Below, piece after piece: positions 21,510 through 32,299 of a stretch of DNA of 64,000 bases (its first letter is position 1; each line of letters opens with the position of its first letter). Origin of the DNA: Oxytricha trifallax (lineage: Eukaryota; Ciliophora; Spirotrichea; Sporadotrichida; Oxytrichidae); assembly GCA_000711775.1 (NCBI GenBank), contig ARYC01000036.1, positions 62,001 to 126,000 of the forward strand. Reading direction: 5' to 3'. A program made the position numbers and the translations under genes. The notes beneath the pieces were generated by a model, which saw only the letters and a program-made list of their open reading frames with translations, was not told the DNA's origin and did not search any database.

Positions 21510-24470
21510 CTACAATTTTACCAATAAAGCACAATTTAAATATAAATATTTATAAAACAAACAGAATTTTTTAAGTTATTAAATATTTTTAATGAATGCT
21601 TTTTTTAAATAAATAATTGGTCAAAAATCTTCATTAAAATTTTTATATTATATTTTATTTTGACTGAACTTATGATGATCTTAATTGTTGACAGTCAATT
21701 AAAAAGCTAACTAAAATTTCAAATGATGTTAACTAATCATTTAAAATCTTACTAAAAATTTAAAACTCATAACAACAACCTGGAAAAAGTTATTTAACTT
21801 AAATTTTTTTAAATATATTAATTAATATATATTTTTCTTAATTTATTTGAAATCTATTTAAGTAAAGAAACACTATGACCGTAGAAAATCCATCTGTTTA
21901 AATATTGCCTAGATTATTGCTGTTTATAATTATTATTTTTGTGATACAATTAATGACATGCTCATGTCTAAAAAGAAGACTTTATGATATTAATTCGTTG
22001 TTTTTTATCTTTAGCCATGTAAGCTGAAAATAAACTATTAAGTACTCTTTAAATTTCTTTTTTTTTATAACCTACTTAAACAAAATGATGAAACTAACTA
22101 TTAGAAAATGTAAATAATGTACATATTGTAGATTTCTTATAAATTAACCTATTATTACCTAATAATTTTGAATCATAATGCATTGAGTATTAAGGAGGCG
22201 GATAGTTATATTACATGATTAGAAAATATATACTTCAGAAAATAAGGAAATTAAATATTATAAAGTATAGTGTCTATTTAAAAGTTTTTTATTAAATAAG
22301 AAAACTTCAAAAGTAAGGAAACTTAATTAATATGTCATAAAAAAAATCATATAATTCTTATGTTTATATAAATATATTAAAAAGGTTAGTAATTACTCAA
22401 TGTTTTTGTTATATTATATTCTCGTTTATTTGTACATACCTCCTTTGAATGAATGAATTCTATAAAATTAAGTATTATCACTCTCTTAGACTCATTATAT
22501 ACTTGAAATCATGAGAAGTTGTGGATAAAAGATATCTCACTTGTTGGAAAAGCTTCACTTAATCTTTTCTTAAATACAAATATCTTTAAAATTTTAGATT
22601 TTATTCCCTTTAAAGATCATCTGTTCTCATTTAGTCCTCCCCTAGTTTCATTTCTAATTGAAATATATTTTTAGATAAGCAATAACTAACACTTGATACT
22701 CTAATAGATATCTTTTAAGGGATTTTAGATCTAATAAAATTGGGATTATATTTATAAAAACTACAAACAACGAGCAAGAGTCATGAGAACTGAATTGATG
22801 AAATTGAGTAGATCGAACAGGGCTAGAATAGTAAACATAAAGTGAAGATGGAAGATCCAATATACATTAGGAAAGTATCAAGAAACTATTATAGCTAAAT
22901 TATATTATATTTTGGGCATAGTTTTTTAATTATTTAAGTTATATTAATAATCAATTATTGAATCATCCTAAAAGAAATTTTTAAATTTTGGTTTCATTTT
23001 ATATATGTATTTAAAATTGAATTTAGTCCTATGTTAATTAATTTTGTTTTAAAGTTCAAATTGTAGAATTAGCCGTGCTTTTCTATAATTTAATTAGTTA
23101 TTATTATTTTTATTATCCTCTACATTATATATTCAAAAATATTAAGCGGTATTATAATCTTTAAAAAGATTGAAATGTTTTTAATTAAAATTTGCATAAG
23201 TTTTAATTTTAATAATTTGAAACTTTCACTTATCTTTTTATTTGATATAAGCGCTTAGCTTTATAGAAAATAAATACATAAACTTTGGTTTTAATATGTT
23301 ACTATAGAATTCTTTTGCCTTTCTTTGTCATTTCACATTCTGATGAAATGGTTTTTACTAATTACTCTATTTGCAATATTACATTTAAAATGCAAGTATA
23401 AGCACTTATTTTGTCTAGTTTTAAATAAAAAAAGGAAGAATAATGAAAATAGTATAATCGTTATTGTTATAACAATAAAAATTAAATATCACCATGATAA
23501 CTGAATTAAATACATAAGTAAAATGAAAAATGTGAAAAATTAGGTTTGAAACATAAAAAATAAATCCTTAAGTTAAAATCTAATCATGGTTGATATTGTT
23601 ATCTAAAATGTAAGCAAAATATATTGCTTAATTTAAGAGTAAAATTTATTTTAAGATCTGTTTACTCCAGTTAAACGATTAAAGCAATCATATTAATAAA
23701 TGTATTCATAATAAAATCTTTTAATTGGTATAGCTTTACTTTAATTAAATCAACAAATGAAATATAATTAAAGTTTCATTAAACTTTTACATATTAATCT
23801 TAGTTTTACATGTTTAGCCTAAAAAAATTAATTAAATAGATTAAGTTTTTATTTATGTACAAATAAATTTGTAATTATATATAAAATTCTATAGTTAAAT
23901 GTGAATTCTTGTCTATGATTGTAAAGCATATTTATAAGGAAAATATTTTTTTTGAGAAGTTTAAATAATTAATTAGATGATTAAATTATTTAATAAATAC
24001 TCAACAAAATAACCTTCGTTGAAATAATGATATATATTTAATATATAATGAAGTTTTAGACATAAAAAGGTTTTAATCAATAACCCATAGTTAAATTATG
24101 ATAAAATGTTGACTATATAAACAAAATTGATAAAGACACAAATCTTTATCATTGACTCTTTCTCTAAGTTATTATAAAATAACTTAACTAAAGAGAATTA
24201 ACTGTCTATAGTATGATTTAATTTAACATCATACTATACGTAGGTTTTATATTTAGTAATATAAATTTATTTGTTTTCTTTTAAATACCCTATACTATGT
24301 TTTCTAAAAATAATTACATTCTTCGGATTTCAAATGGAATTTAGTCAAGATTAATGAATAATTCTCCTAGAATTGAGAAGAATTCTTTTTATAATATCCT
24401 TCAGAATAAAAGAGATTTCTCAATGAAAATATTAATTCATCATGAAATAATTTCATAATCTTAGAGTTAA
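21510..24470. other. AT-rich intergenic DNA
   Basis: Apart from the fragment near 22.7 kb, I see no gene, no shared repeat and no terminal repeats. Long A/T runs dominate. Confidence 0.35.
22655..22915 (+). other. Short coding-like fragment
   Basis: The plus strand reads DKQQLTLDTLIDIFQGILDL, then SKHKVKMEDPIYIRKVSRNY, with one TGA between them and TAA/TAG as Gln. Flanks are AT-rich. No family recognised, and it is too short to be sure. Confidence 0.3.
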
Positions 24471-24479
24471 ACACTATAA

Positions 24480-24900
24480 TAATGAATTATAAGACTAATC
24501 ACAAGAGTTGCTTCCAGGTAAACTTTTTCTACTACAGTAGTACAAGCACCTGCCAGTTTCAGCTATTTTAACTATATCTCGTCTGAGTTGAAAATCTAGT
24601 TGAATCTAGTCTAACTCCGTTGAGATTTAGAATGTTGTTCTTTGAAGGCTTCTGAATTGAACTTTATCCACAAAAACTGGTTCAAGATTGACATTTAGGC
24701 ACCCCGAAATTCTAGACAGACTTTGGCTTTATTTCAGATAGATCTTTTGCTTCCTGAGTTCATGACAAATCACAAGGACTATATTCTCGAGTAAAGGCAG
24801 TTGGCAAGGAAAAGTTTAACTGGAACCAACTGTAGTGAATAGTAATTTTTTAGATTAATCATTTTAGTAAAAACTGTATAAATATTTATTAGATACATGT
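24480..24900 (+). pseudogene. Unidentified coding fragment with one in-frame TGA
   Basis: A continuous plus-strand frame of over 110 codons, GC-richer than its flanks: VASRQTFSTTVVQAPASFSY, then SSELKIQLNLVQLR, TGA, DLECCSLKASELNFIHKNWF and PEFMTNHKDYILEQRQLARK. A single TGA interrupts it near 24616. It may be a lone exon or a fragment of a larger gene; AT-rich DNA surrounds it. No homologue was seen in the window. Confidence 0.42.
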
Positions 24901-24904
24901 ATTA

Positions 24905-26340
24905 AGAAACATTAAGTGCGAGGAAAGACAAATGCTTAAACTATTGTAACTAAATACTTATTATTAAAATTTATTGTTTTTGTATATATCTCTCATATAC
25001 AATTGATTATACTCTTCTATTATAATTTTTTAATATCATTATACCATATTGAAATTATCATTTCCATACAAAGTTTATGATGTTATTAAAGATAAATTTC
25101 CGATATAAACAAATTTATTTATAAGTTTTGTTTTAATTTTGTTAAAACCTTATTATTAAAAAGTTTGTTGTATATATAACTTAAATAACCTATATTTTTA
25201 TTTAATTTTAAAAATGTATGCGGATTCAAATTTTTTATTATATAATTAAAATTTAATTTTAGATATTTATTAATTTTATTGTATTATTTTTTAATATTTT
25301 AAAGTATGATATACTAATTATTTAATTAATTTATTATTTAGTATTATTATATTTGATCTTATTATCTTAAACTTATAAATAATAAAATATACAATATGTG
25401 AATGTTTAAAATATAAATGCATTTACTATTGGAGAATATCTAATTTCTAATCACATTAAAAACAAGACTTATTATTGAAAGTAATACTTATAATTTTACT
25501 CGTGGTGTTATATCTTACTGTTTAAACTTTAATCTCTTTTATTTTTAATCTTTCAATTATTCAAAATTAAATAATCTATGAATGTTGAGTGAGTTTTAAC
25601 AATAAATTAATATAAAATGTAATAAATTTATCAAATAAAATTGATTTTTCATCAATATTTGATTAGATTTTTTATTCATTAATCATAATACATATAAATA
25701 TTCCTTCAAATTTGTTAATCAAGAAAAGAAAATTTGAAAAGACAAAAAAGTAGCATTATGATTTATCTAATGTTAATAAAATACTCTTATAAAATGATTC
25801 TTATATCTCTATTTATTCTCTAAAACTGCATTTAAATGTAATAGATTATAATGTATATAAATAATTGTGAATCATTATGTTTAATAATATTAAGTAGTGG
25901 TGGCAATATATTTTTTTAACAAGTAAAAGTTTAATATTATATTTTTTTATATCACACACAGCAGCACTTATTATAATCTGCTGTTGTTGTGAAAATGAAT
26001 GAATTTTTATTAGATAAATGAAAAAAAAAATAATATTATAAAAGAATTTTAAAATTTTTAGTTATTTATTGCTTGAATTTTTGGTAAAATAGCAATAAAA
26101 CATTATAATATTATTTATAATTTTTATATAATGCTGTAAAAATATGAATACAGGTGCATAAGCCAGCCAGATTTTTATAGCATTATATAAAAAAAATATT
26201 ATTTATTTTTGATTGAGCAATATACTTTAGTATTTATTATGATTAATATCTCATTTTTGTTAATGATTATCTAAATAACAATTTAACTTAACTACCAGTA
26301 ATTTATTTTCTTAGTGAATTTAATAATTTTAGTTACTGGA
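24905..26340. other. AT-rich DNA left of TBE B
   Basis: No gene or shared repeat seen. It contains a short palindrome-like stretch around 26090-26190 (TATAATGCT...AGCATTATA), too short and simple to assign. Confidence 0.35.
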
Positions 26341-26341
26341 T

Positions 26342-26344
26342 ATT
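26342..26344 (+). repeat. Left ATT target-site duplication of TBE B
   Basis: ATT directly before the element is matched by ATT at 30464-30466 directly after it. Confidence 0.9.
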
Positions 26345-26429
26345 CAAAACCCCAAAACCCCTTAGTGAGGTTTATAAGTGCTTTGATTTGTAGGGTATAG
26401 TTGGGGTCTTATTGGGGTTAGTAGAGAAA
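26345..26429 (+). repeat. Left terminal inverted repeat of TBE B
   Basis: 85 bp that match the inverse of 30379-30463, ending inward at GTAGAGAAA. The outer 17 bp are the telomere repeat. Confidence 0.95.
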
Positions 26430-26483
26430 ACGCAAGTTTTATGTGAATTTAATGAATATTTAATGAGTATTAATGTGCTTAAT

Positions 26484-28047
26484 TCAAACAAATTTTATCT
26501 GCTTATCTTTGTGGTATCTCTTGAACTTAGCTCTCTTTAATGTTTCAAGTATATCTTCTAATGATGATCTTGGATATGCTGGAGCTCTTACTATGATCAT
26601 CTCAACCATTTTCTTAATCTAAGTGCATACATCTTCTTGCTTTATATGTTTAACAGCCATGCTTATTGATTACTTTTCTTGCTTTGTTCCGAAGTACGAC
26701 ATACTTTCCATATCGCACTCTAAAATAATTGCTGCTACCGCCCAGACATCCCACTAAACAGAGCCATTAGTCCACTTCTCTCTTATTGGGAAGTACCCAG
26801 GTGTGCCTAGCACTTTAGCTAAAGTCACTATTTCTTACCTTATTGCTCTATTGAAATCAATGACTACTATTTCTAAAGGACAGAGATTTAGCATTACATT
26901 TTCTGGCTTCAAATCTCTATGAACATACCCTAGATCATGCAGCTCTTTCACACCCTTGATCATTTCCGTGAGTATCTCATTCAAGTCATCTGGGTATCTA
27001 TTATGGTAGAGATAATCTCTTAGAGTCATTTCAAATTTCTTAAGTCGTAGTGCAATAAAACCATGTCCAAGAATAACTCCATCGAGTTTAAGCAAGTTCT
27101 TGCATTACCTTTTATGAGCCTCTCTTAGTATTATGTATTCATTGGCAAACTCATTTTGATACTGCTCGTTCCTAATAAGATATTTGAAAGGATATACTTT
27201 ATAAGCATACTCATCAACTACTATGAGTTTTGCCTTGTTAGGCACATCAATATGTAAATAGTTGTCAATGCAAAAACTGAGATCTACTGCATTTAATGCA
27301 GGTATATACATAGCTCTCTCCTACAAGCATGCTATATATAATTCATTAGCTGGTTGGTTCATTGACTCAAAACGTTTCTGCTTCTTAAGTCTCTCTTCCT
27401 GCTCTCTTTAAGACTCTATAGTATTGGAATTTCTCTTGGCTGGTATAAGTTTTTATGTTTCTTTATCTTGCATTAAAAACTCACTTAAATGATGTTTTTG
27501 AATGTGTCTTTTAACTTTAGCTGAGTGAGTGTAAGACTTCATGCAAGTCGTGCACTAATACCTGCCATCGACCTTTTCGTGCTTAAAATATATCTTAGCT
27601 CTCCCAGAGTGCATCTCTTTGATGTGCCTCTTCAAGCTCGAATCAGTTGAGAAGAAATTTTAGCATTCATCACATTAGAATTCTTTAATCTTTTCTAGTG
27701 GGAGATGTTCTTTTAACTCCTCAACATCTTCGATTAGCGTTTAAATACTTATCTCTGCTCTCTGCTTCCTGATATTTATTTCTAGAACAAACACCTCTGA
27801 TTCAAACTCAAGAGCTTTAAGCTCTGGCTCCTTTTCAATGTATATGATCTCTGGCTTCTTAGTTTATCCAAAGTTTAGCTAAGATTACCACTGCCAAGAG
27901 AGACTGCTTTGCGATTTAAGTTAGCCGCCATGTTTAAATTCAAATTTAAATTTCTATTATAAAGCTCTAATAACCTCTCTAGTTATAGTAACTTTGTATA
28001 GGAGTTGGTACTGCAACAACAATGGGTGATTCTTAGGCGTTAGACAT
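26484..28047 (-). CDS. TBE 57-kD protein: two zinc fingers plus kinase-like domain
   Basis: From about 27850 down to TGA 26484-26486 the minus strand is one uninterrupted frame. Two C2H2 fingers come first (CDECQNFFSTDSSLKRHIKE and CTTCMKSYTHSAKVKRHIQK, each C-x2-C-x12-H). Then comes a kinase-like domain: AYKVYPF (beta-3 Lys), NEYIILREAHKR, catalytic loop YVHRDLKPENVM, and IDFN where DFG is usual. DFN in place of DFG is unusual and may lower or alter activity. TAA/TAG encode Gln, for example LREAHKRQ. The N terminus is unresolved: the ATG at 28047 (MSNAQES) and the frame MAANLNRKA, conserved with element A at third positions, are out of phase with the finger frame, so one or two small introns are likely between 27850 and 28047. 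The product's role in transposition or excision is not known. Confidence 0.88.
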
Positions 28048-28499
28048 CATATTTATACTAAGTTTATAACTATAAATTTTCTAAATTCATGCTTAATATT
28101 TTTAATTTTGGTACCAACTTAGAAAAAATTCAGGTTGGTACTGGTACCAATTAGGTTTTGAACCATTTTGGAACTTTTCCATTAAAACCTCATTAGTTTA
28201 AAAACTAAGGTACTAATTAAGTTTTGGTACTATTAAATTGGTACCAATTAAAATTAAACGGAATTAGTACCAGTACTAATTAAATTTAAACAAATTTAGT
28301 ACTAATTTAATGGAACTAAATTGATAAAAATGGAGCTCCATCTCTGCAGTTTGTTACAGCTTCTGCAAACTTTCTCCACGTATCTTTGCAGGGTTGACCT
28401 CCTATAAGATGCCCATATTTAATAGTAAGATTTTAAACAATAGGATCCAGAAGTCTATAAGTTATAATTTGAAATTCATTAATAGGAAGAGGAACAAAG

Positions 28500-29290
28500 A
28501 TGGAATCACTCAATGATCAAATGAAAAGAGTCGAGGCTCAAGAAATGATATCAAGATTCAGAAGTAAGGAAGATCTCTATCGATACCTAACTTTACATGG
28601 TAAGATAACTTGATGACTATTAACATATTATACAGTTGGTTTATTCCTTCCAACGATGGAAGGTACCAAAATTTCATTCTTGAAAGCAATACTTTGTGAG
28701 GAGAAGAAAGCTTTTAAAAATAAAGAGATTAAACTAATCGAAATTCCCAACTACCCTGACATTTCAGTCACTAATCTTTATGAGGATGCCATGTAAGATG
28801 AGGAAGTGGTAGTTTACCTTCCTACCAAGAAACAACTCTCTAATAAACTACCAGAGAGGAACTTTTTCTTTGGTGCTCTTGGTACAATAAAAGAGGATTA
28901 TCTCAGAGAAATTATTGAAGAAGCACATAAGAAACGATATTCTATTTCTCCTGAAGACTAGAAGAAGCAAGGCATACTTATAAGCTCAGCTTGGCTAGAG
29001 GAACTTAAGAAGCATCCTTATCTTTCAAGTAAGCTTTGACATACAACTTTGAAGGAAAATCTGGCACTGGTATATATCTTATGAAAGAGCATGCTAAGGT
29101 TCATAGAGAGAGAAAGTCACAGAAAATTCATGAAGTGAGCAAGAGACTTTATAAAGATGTTTAAAAGCCAGATGAAATGAACATAGATGCAGGAGCTGGC
29201 ACAAAGAGAAGAAATATGGGCCCAAGCAAGCCATAAGAAGAGGAGAAGAAGGAGAAGCCAAACCCATTCATGGGCCAGTTTAATATGTGA
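28500..29290 (+). CDS. TBE 22-kD protein, intact, two introns
   Basis: Start ATG at 28500 (MESLNDQMKRVEAQEM). Exons 28500-28599, 28636-29028 and 29055-29290; stop TGA 29288-29290. Without splicing the frame hits TGA in both introns; with splicing it is open throughout and matches element A. Recognisable blocks are SRFRSKEDLYRYLT, VGLFLP, FLKAILCEEKKAF and LPERNFFFGALGTI, followed by a basic C terminus (HRERKSQ, TKRRNMGP). No known domain is visible. Homologues in the window are element A, element C (51620) and the gene at 13861. It converges on the transposase gene, with 6 bp between the stops, and the space between 28047 and 28500 is probably a divergent promoter shared with the 57-kD gene. 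Confidence 0.9.
28600..28635 (+). other. Intron 1 of TBE 22-kD gene (36 nt), element B
   Basis: GTAAGATAAC...TATACAG. Same length and phase as in element A (693-728), and in the same place as the 31-nt intron of element C. It contains TGA in frame. Confidence 0.87.
29029..29054 (+). other. Intron 2 of TBE 22-kD gene (26 nt), element B
   Basis: GTAAGCTTTGACA...TTGAAG. Same length and phase as 1123-1148. It contains an in-frame TGA, so splicing is needed for the C-terminal third. Confidence 0.87.
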
Positions 29291-29296
29291 ATATAT

Positions 29297-30361
29297 TCAT
29301 TCGTTTAAATCTAAAACTTATTTATAAACATTCATTCTTCCCTTTCTCGCACAAATTTTTGTCTTATCTACGCTCACTCTCTTACAGCTGCTTTGAATCA
29401 AGTCTACTGTATCGATGGGCAAGTCGTGCATAAGATGATACAGCAGAAGCTTCTTGTAGTGAGTCTTTATTTAACTCCAGTAGAATTCTATTCCATTAAA
29501 TTAAGGGCTGTAAGGAACGTTGTATACAGGAGTTATGTTTAACTCTTCATAAGCTTTCTTAGACTCCTTAGTCTTATGAACTGATAGGTTATCAACAAAC
29601 AGGATGATCTCTTGGTTGCTATACTTCTCTCTGAGCTTATGTAGGAACTCTATATACTACTCTCGCTTAATAGAGCGAGGGTGAATCACATAACTCTCTA
29701 AGCCTGAATCTTCACTTATACCAGCTAAAATTGCATGAGTGACTACCTTTACTTTTTAGTCATAAACTTCTATGTTATCATACTTCTTGTACCATGACTT
29801 ATTAATAAAAGTGTTGAACGTAAACACAGCTTCATCTGCATGTATGAACTTGATGTTATTATCAATAGCTCTCTGCATTTAATCATATATATAGTTTAAA
29901 TTATTGCTATAAAATGGCACTGTAAAATCAATCACTCTCTTAACTCTGTTGACAGTCTTGAAAGTAATACCATTTCGTCTATAAATATTGGCTATAGTCT
30001 AAGGAGAGATACGCATGTCTGGAAACTTGCGATGAAACATGACAGCTCGTTAGTCAAGAGGAAAGTGAGCCCAATACTTTAATGTCTTAGAGTCACAGAG
30101 ATAGTCAATATGGACCTGTGAGAACTTTTATTTTCTTGCAGGATGTTTTCAAGAGCCTGAGTTATAATGTTAAACAGCTAACAAGCAATGATACCTAACA
30201 GTTGGGGCACTCTTGTGTAGGAGTCTTGCTATGGCTGTATAATTCAACACTGGTTTGACTTAGTCTATATTAATACTTGTACCATACCTAAGCTTAAGCA
30301 GTAAATCTAAATATTACTCATCATAAATAGACCCTAAATTTCGCTAATTTCTATTTCTCAT
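29297..30361 (-). CDS. TBE 42-kD DDE transposase with one in-frame TGA
   Basis: ATG at 30361 to TGA 29297-29299: 355 codons including the stop, matching the 354-aa TBE 42-kD transposase. Order: N-terminal helix-turn-helix-like part (DLLLKLRYGTSI, YTAIARLLHKSAPTVR), then HADEAVF (first Asp), LFVDNLSVHK (second Asp), PYSPQFNGIEFYW (Glu). Thirty-four residues separate the second Asp and the Glu, the DD34E spacing of Tc1/mariner-IS630 relatives. One TGA at 30149-30151 interrupts the frame (NSGS-TGA-KHPARK), and element A has TGA at the same codon. Either an ancestor carried the stop and is mobilised in trans, or the codon is read through. Everything else is open. Confidence 0.9.
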
Positions 30362-30378
30362 TTTGCAAATTGGCCTAA

Positions 30379-30463
30379 TTTCTCTACTAACCCCAATAAG
30401 ACCCCAACTATACCCTACAAATCAAAGCACTTATAAACCTCACTAAGGGGTTTTGGGGTTTTG
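30379..30463 (+). repeat. Right terminal inverted repeat of TBE B
   Basis: Inverse of 26345-26429 and essentially the same as 2471-2555 of TBE A. Confidence 0.95.
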
Positions 30464-30469
30464 ATTGTG

Positions 30470-31300
30470 TAAATTGAAATCTACATATTTTATAAAAAGT
30501 TAAGTATTTTATTAAGGGAATATCTCTCAATATAGTTATTTCTTAATCAATTAAAGGAATTCTCAATTCAAACTAATCATGTTTATTGAATGAGTTATTA
30601 ATAGTTTAAGTTTTTATAGTGAAAAATAGATATTGATATAAAATTAGCAATTTAAGTTTAAATGAGAAGCAGTATTTGTTTAAATAGAATCTCCCATTTT
30701 ATAATCCAGTTTTTTAAGTTATTCGAATCATACAATTTTATAAAGAAATTTTGGTATAAAAGTTATATAATAATATTTTAAAATTATCTCTAGTTAATTA
30801 ATTTTAATCTTTGATGTAATTTAGAATACAGTATATTCACCTTTATAGAAATTATACTCTAACAAACTATCAATTAAACAAAATTAATTCTTACAGTTTT
30901 AATAAATTAATTGGAATCATTATTTTTTAACAACAAATATCATTTCTTTGTCAAACAAAATAAATTAAATAATCAGGTGGGTCAAAACTGCAAATTTACC
31001 GATATTCATTCAAGGGTAAAACCACAAAATAATTGTAATCACATTTTTTAACTATGCAAAAATGGACTTTGTTAATAAAAATTTAGCAAGGAAAAAATAC
31101 ATAAAAACACTATTTTGGATAATATTTCGAGGCATAACTTTTAAAAAAAAGAAAGTTCAATAACGAAACAGAATTTTGAAAAATTTTAATTTATTAATAA
31201 TTATAAATTCAAAGCATTTAAAAGTATAAACAATATTAATTTTCAATAAAAAAACTAATGTAAAAAGATTTTTGCAATTAAAAAGAAAAAAAGTTAAGTA
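30470..31300. other. AT-rich DNA right of TBE B
   Basis: No gene or shared repeat seen. Confidence 0.35.
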
Positions 31301-31500
31301 AATAAAATAAATAAGTAAGGCTCCTCTCCTTATTTGTCAGCAGAGAAGCAATATACATAGAAAACCAAATTATTAGCTGCCTTTGAAGAGTACATAAGAA
31401 GATGCTGGGAAATATCAATACATTTGAGATATCTGAAAGTTAAACTCAATTTATAATTATTTTTTGGTGATAAAAAAAGTCTAAAAAATCATGAAAAATA
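31300..31500 (+). other. Short coding-like fragment
   Basis: The plus strand reads GSSPYLSAEKQYTQKTKLLA followed by FEEYIRRCWEISIHLRYLKV, with TAG as Gln, to a TGA near 31497. It is too short to assign and has no second copy. Confidence 0.28.
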
Positions 31501-31649
31501 AACTGAATGAAAGGAGTTTTTGAAGTTATCTTTCTGCAGAATAGTTAATAGTATTTTAGGTTATATAAACAAGAAAAATATAAATATATATGCTTGAGCT
31601 AAGAATTAAATAATAATTATAATCTAAAATCTTATTTTTTCTGACTTTT

Positions 31650-32260
31650 TGTTGTTTAGTCGAAACTTTCAGGACCTATATATTTGGCTCTATGTTCTTT
31701 ATCCGTTTTTCTAAATAATATTAGATTTAAGTAGGGAAATATGCTTTTAGATGAAAGAATGATTGTTAGCTATGAGAATCAATTCTCATAGAAAAGTATA
31801 AGTTATCCTTTTAATAATTAATCATCCAAGTTTTACTTTTCTCCCTTTGAATTGCTGATAATGTTTGAGAGATACTATGGTTGTATTGTATCTAGAACAT
31901 TTAAGAAGTTATTTATTTGAATTTCTCAGACATATCAGGCAAATTTATTCTCATCTATTGATTATCACATAATTGCAAATAAAGCCGTCATTGATAGTTT
32001 ATCATGTTTGGAACTTTCAGCATATTGAACTAATTCATTTCTTTCCCTTAAAAACCAATCTTAGGTATTTTAAGTTACATAATCAATTGAAGGAATGTAC
32101 TATTCAGCTATAAAAAATAATGAGTTAACAATTACGAGTTTATGTTGATAGGTGTCATTGTCTAGCTTTGACTTGAACTTAATCTTACACTGAGTTCGTG
32201 ATGAGTAATCTTTATGATTATGACTTCAGCTTCGATTTCAATCATTTAAAATCTCTTGTA
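31650..32260 (-). other. Unidentified coding-like region, minus strand
   Basis: From about 32235 to 31970 the minus strand is one open, protein-like frame (TQCKIKFKSKLDNDTYQHKL, RERNELVQYAESSKHDKLSM) ending at TGA. Lower coordinates have further stretches in changing frames with several TGAs. No family recognised. It may be a decayed gene. Confidence 0.35.
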
Positions 32261-32299
32261 TTATTTTTAATAAAATTAATCTAAATAAATAATATTAAC

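Larger units (their letters stand above)
26345..30463 (+). mobile_element. Complete TBE transposon B (4119 bp)
   Basis: The element begins CAAAACCCCAAAACCCC (26345-26361) and ends with the inverse (30447-30463). Both tips are stichotrich telomere repeats. Terminal inverted repeats are 85 bp. The flanking ATT on both sides (26342-26344, 30464-30466) is a 3-bp duplication of the ANT type known for TBE elements. Three genes are present in the classical order: 57-kD zinc-finger/kinase (minus), 22-kD (plus) and 42-kD transposase (minus), which are also the standard sizes. The 57-kD and 22-kD frames are intact as far as I can follow them. The transposase is full length with one in-frame TGA. TBE elements are removed from the developing somatic nucleus and their transposases take part in that rearrangement (established for Oxytricha). 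Confidence 0.97.

Noticed and set aside
26342-26361. A genuine chromosome end (telomere) at the C4A4 repeat
   Set aside because: It is exactly one 17-bp tip with an inverted partner 4.1 kb away and an ATT duplication, so it is a transposon end, not a telomere.
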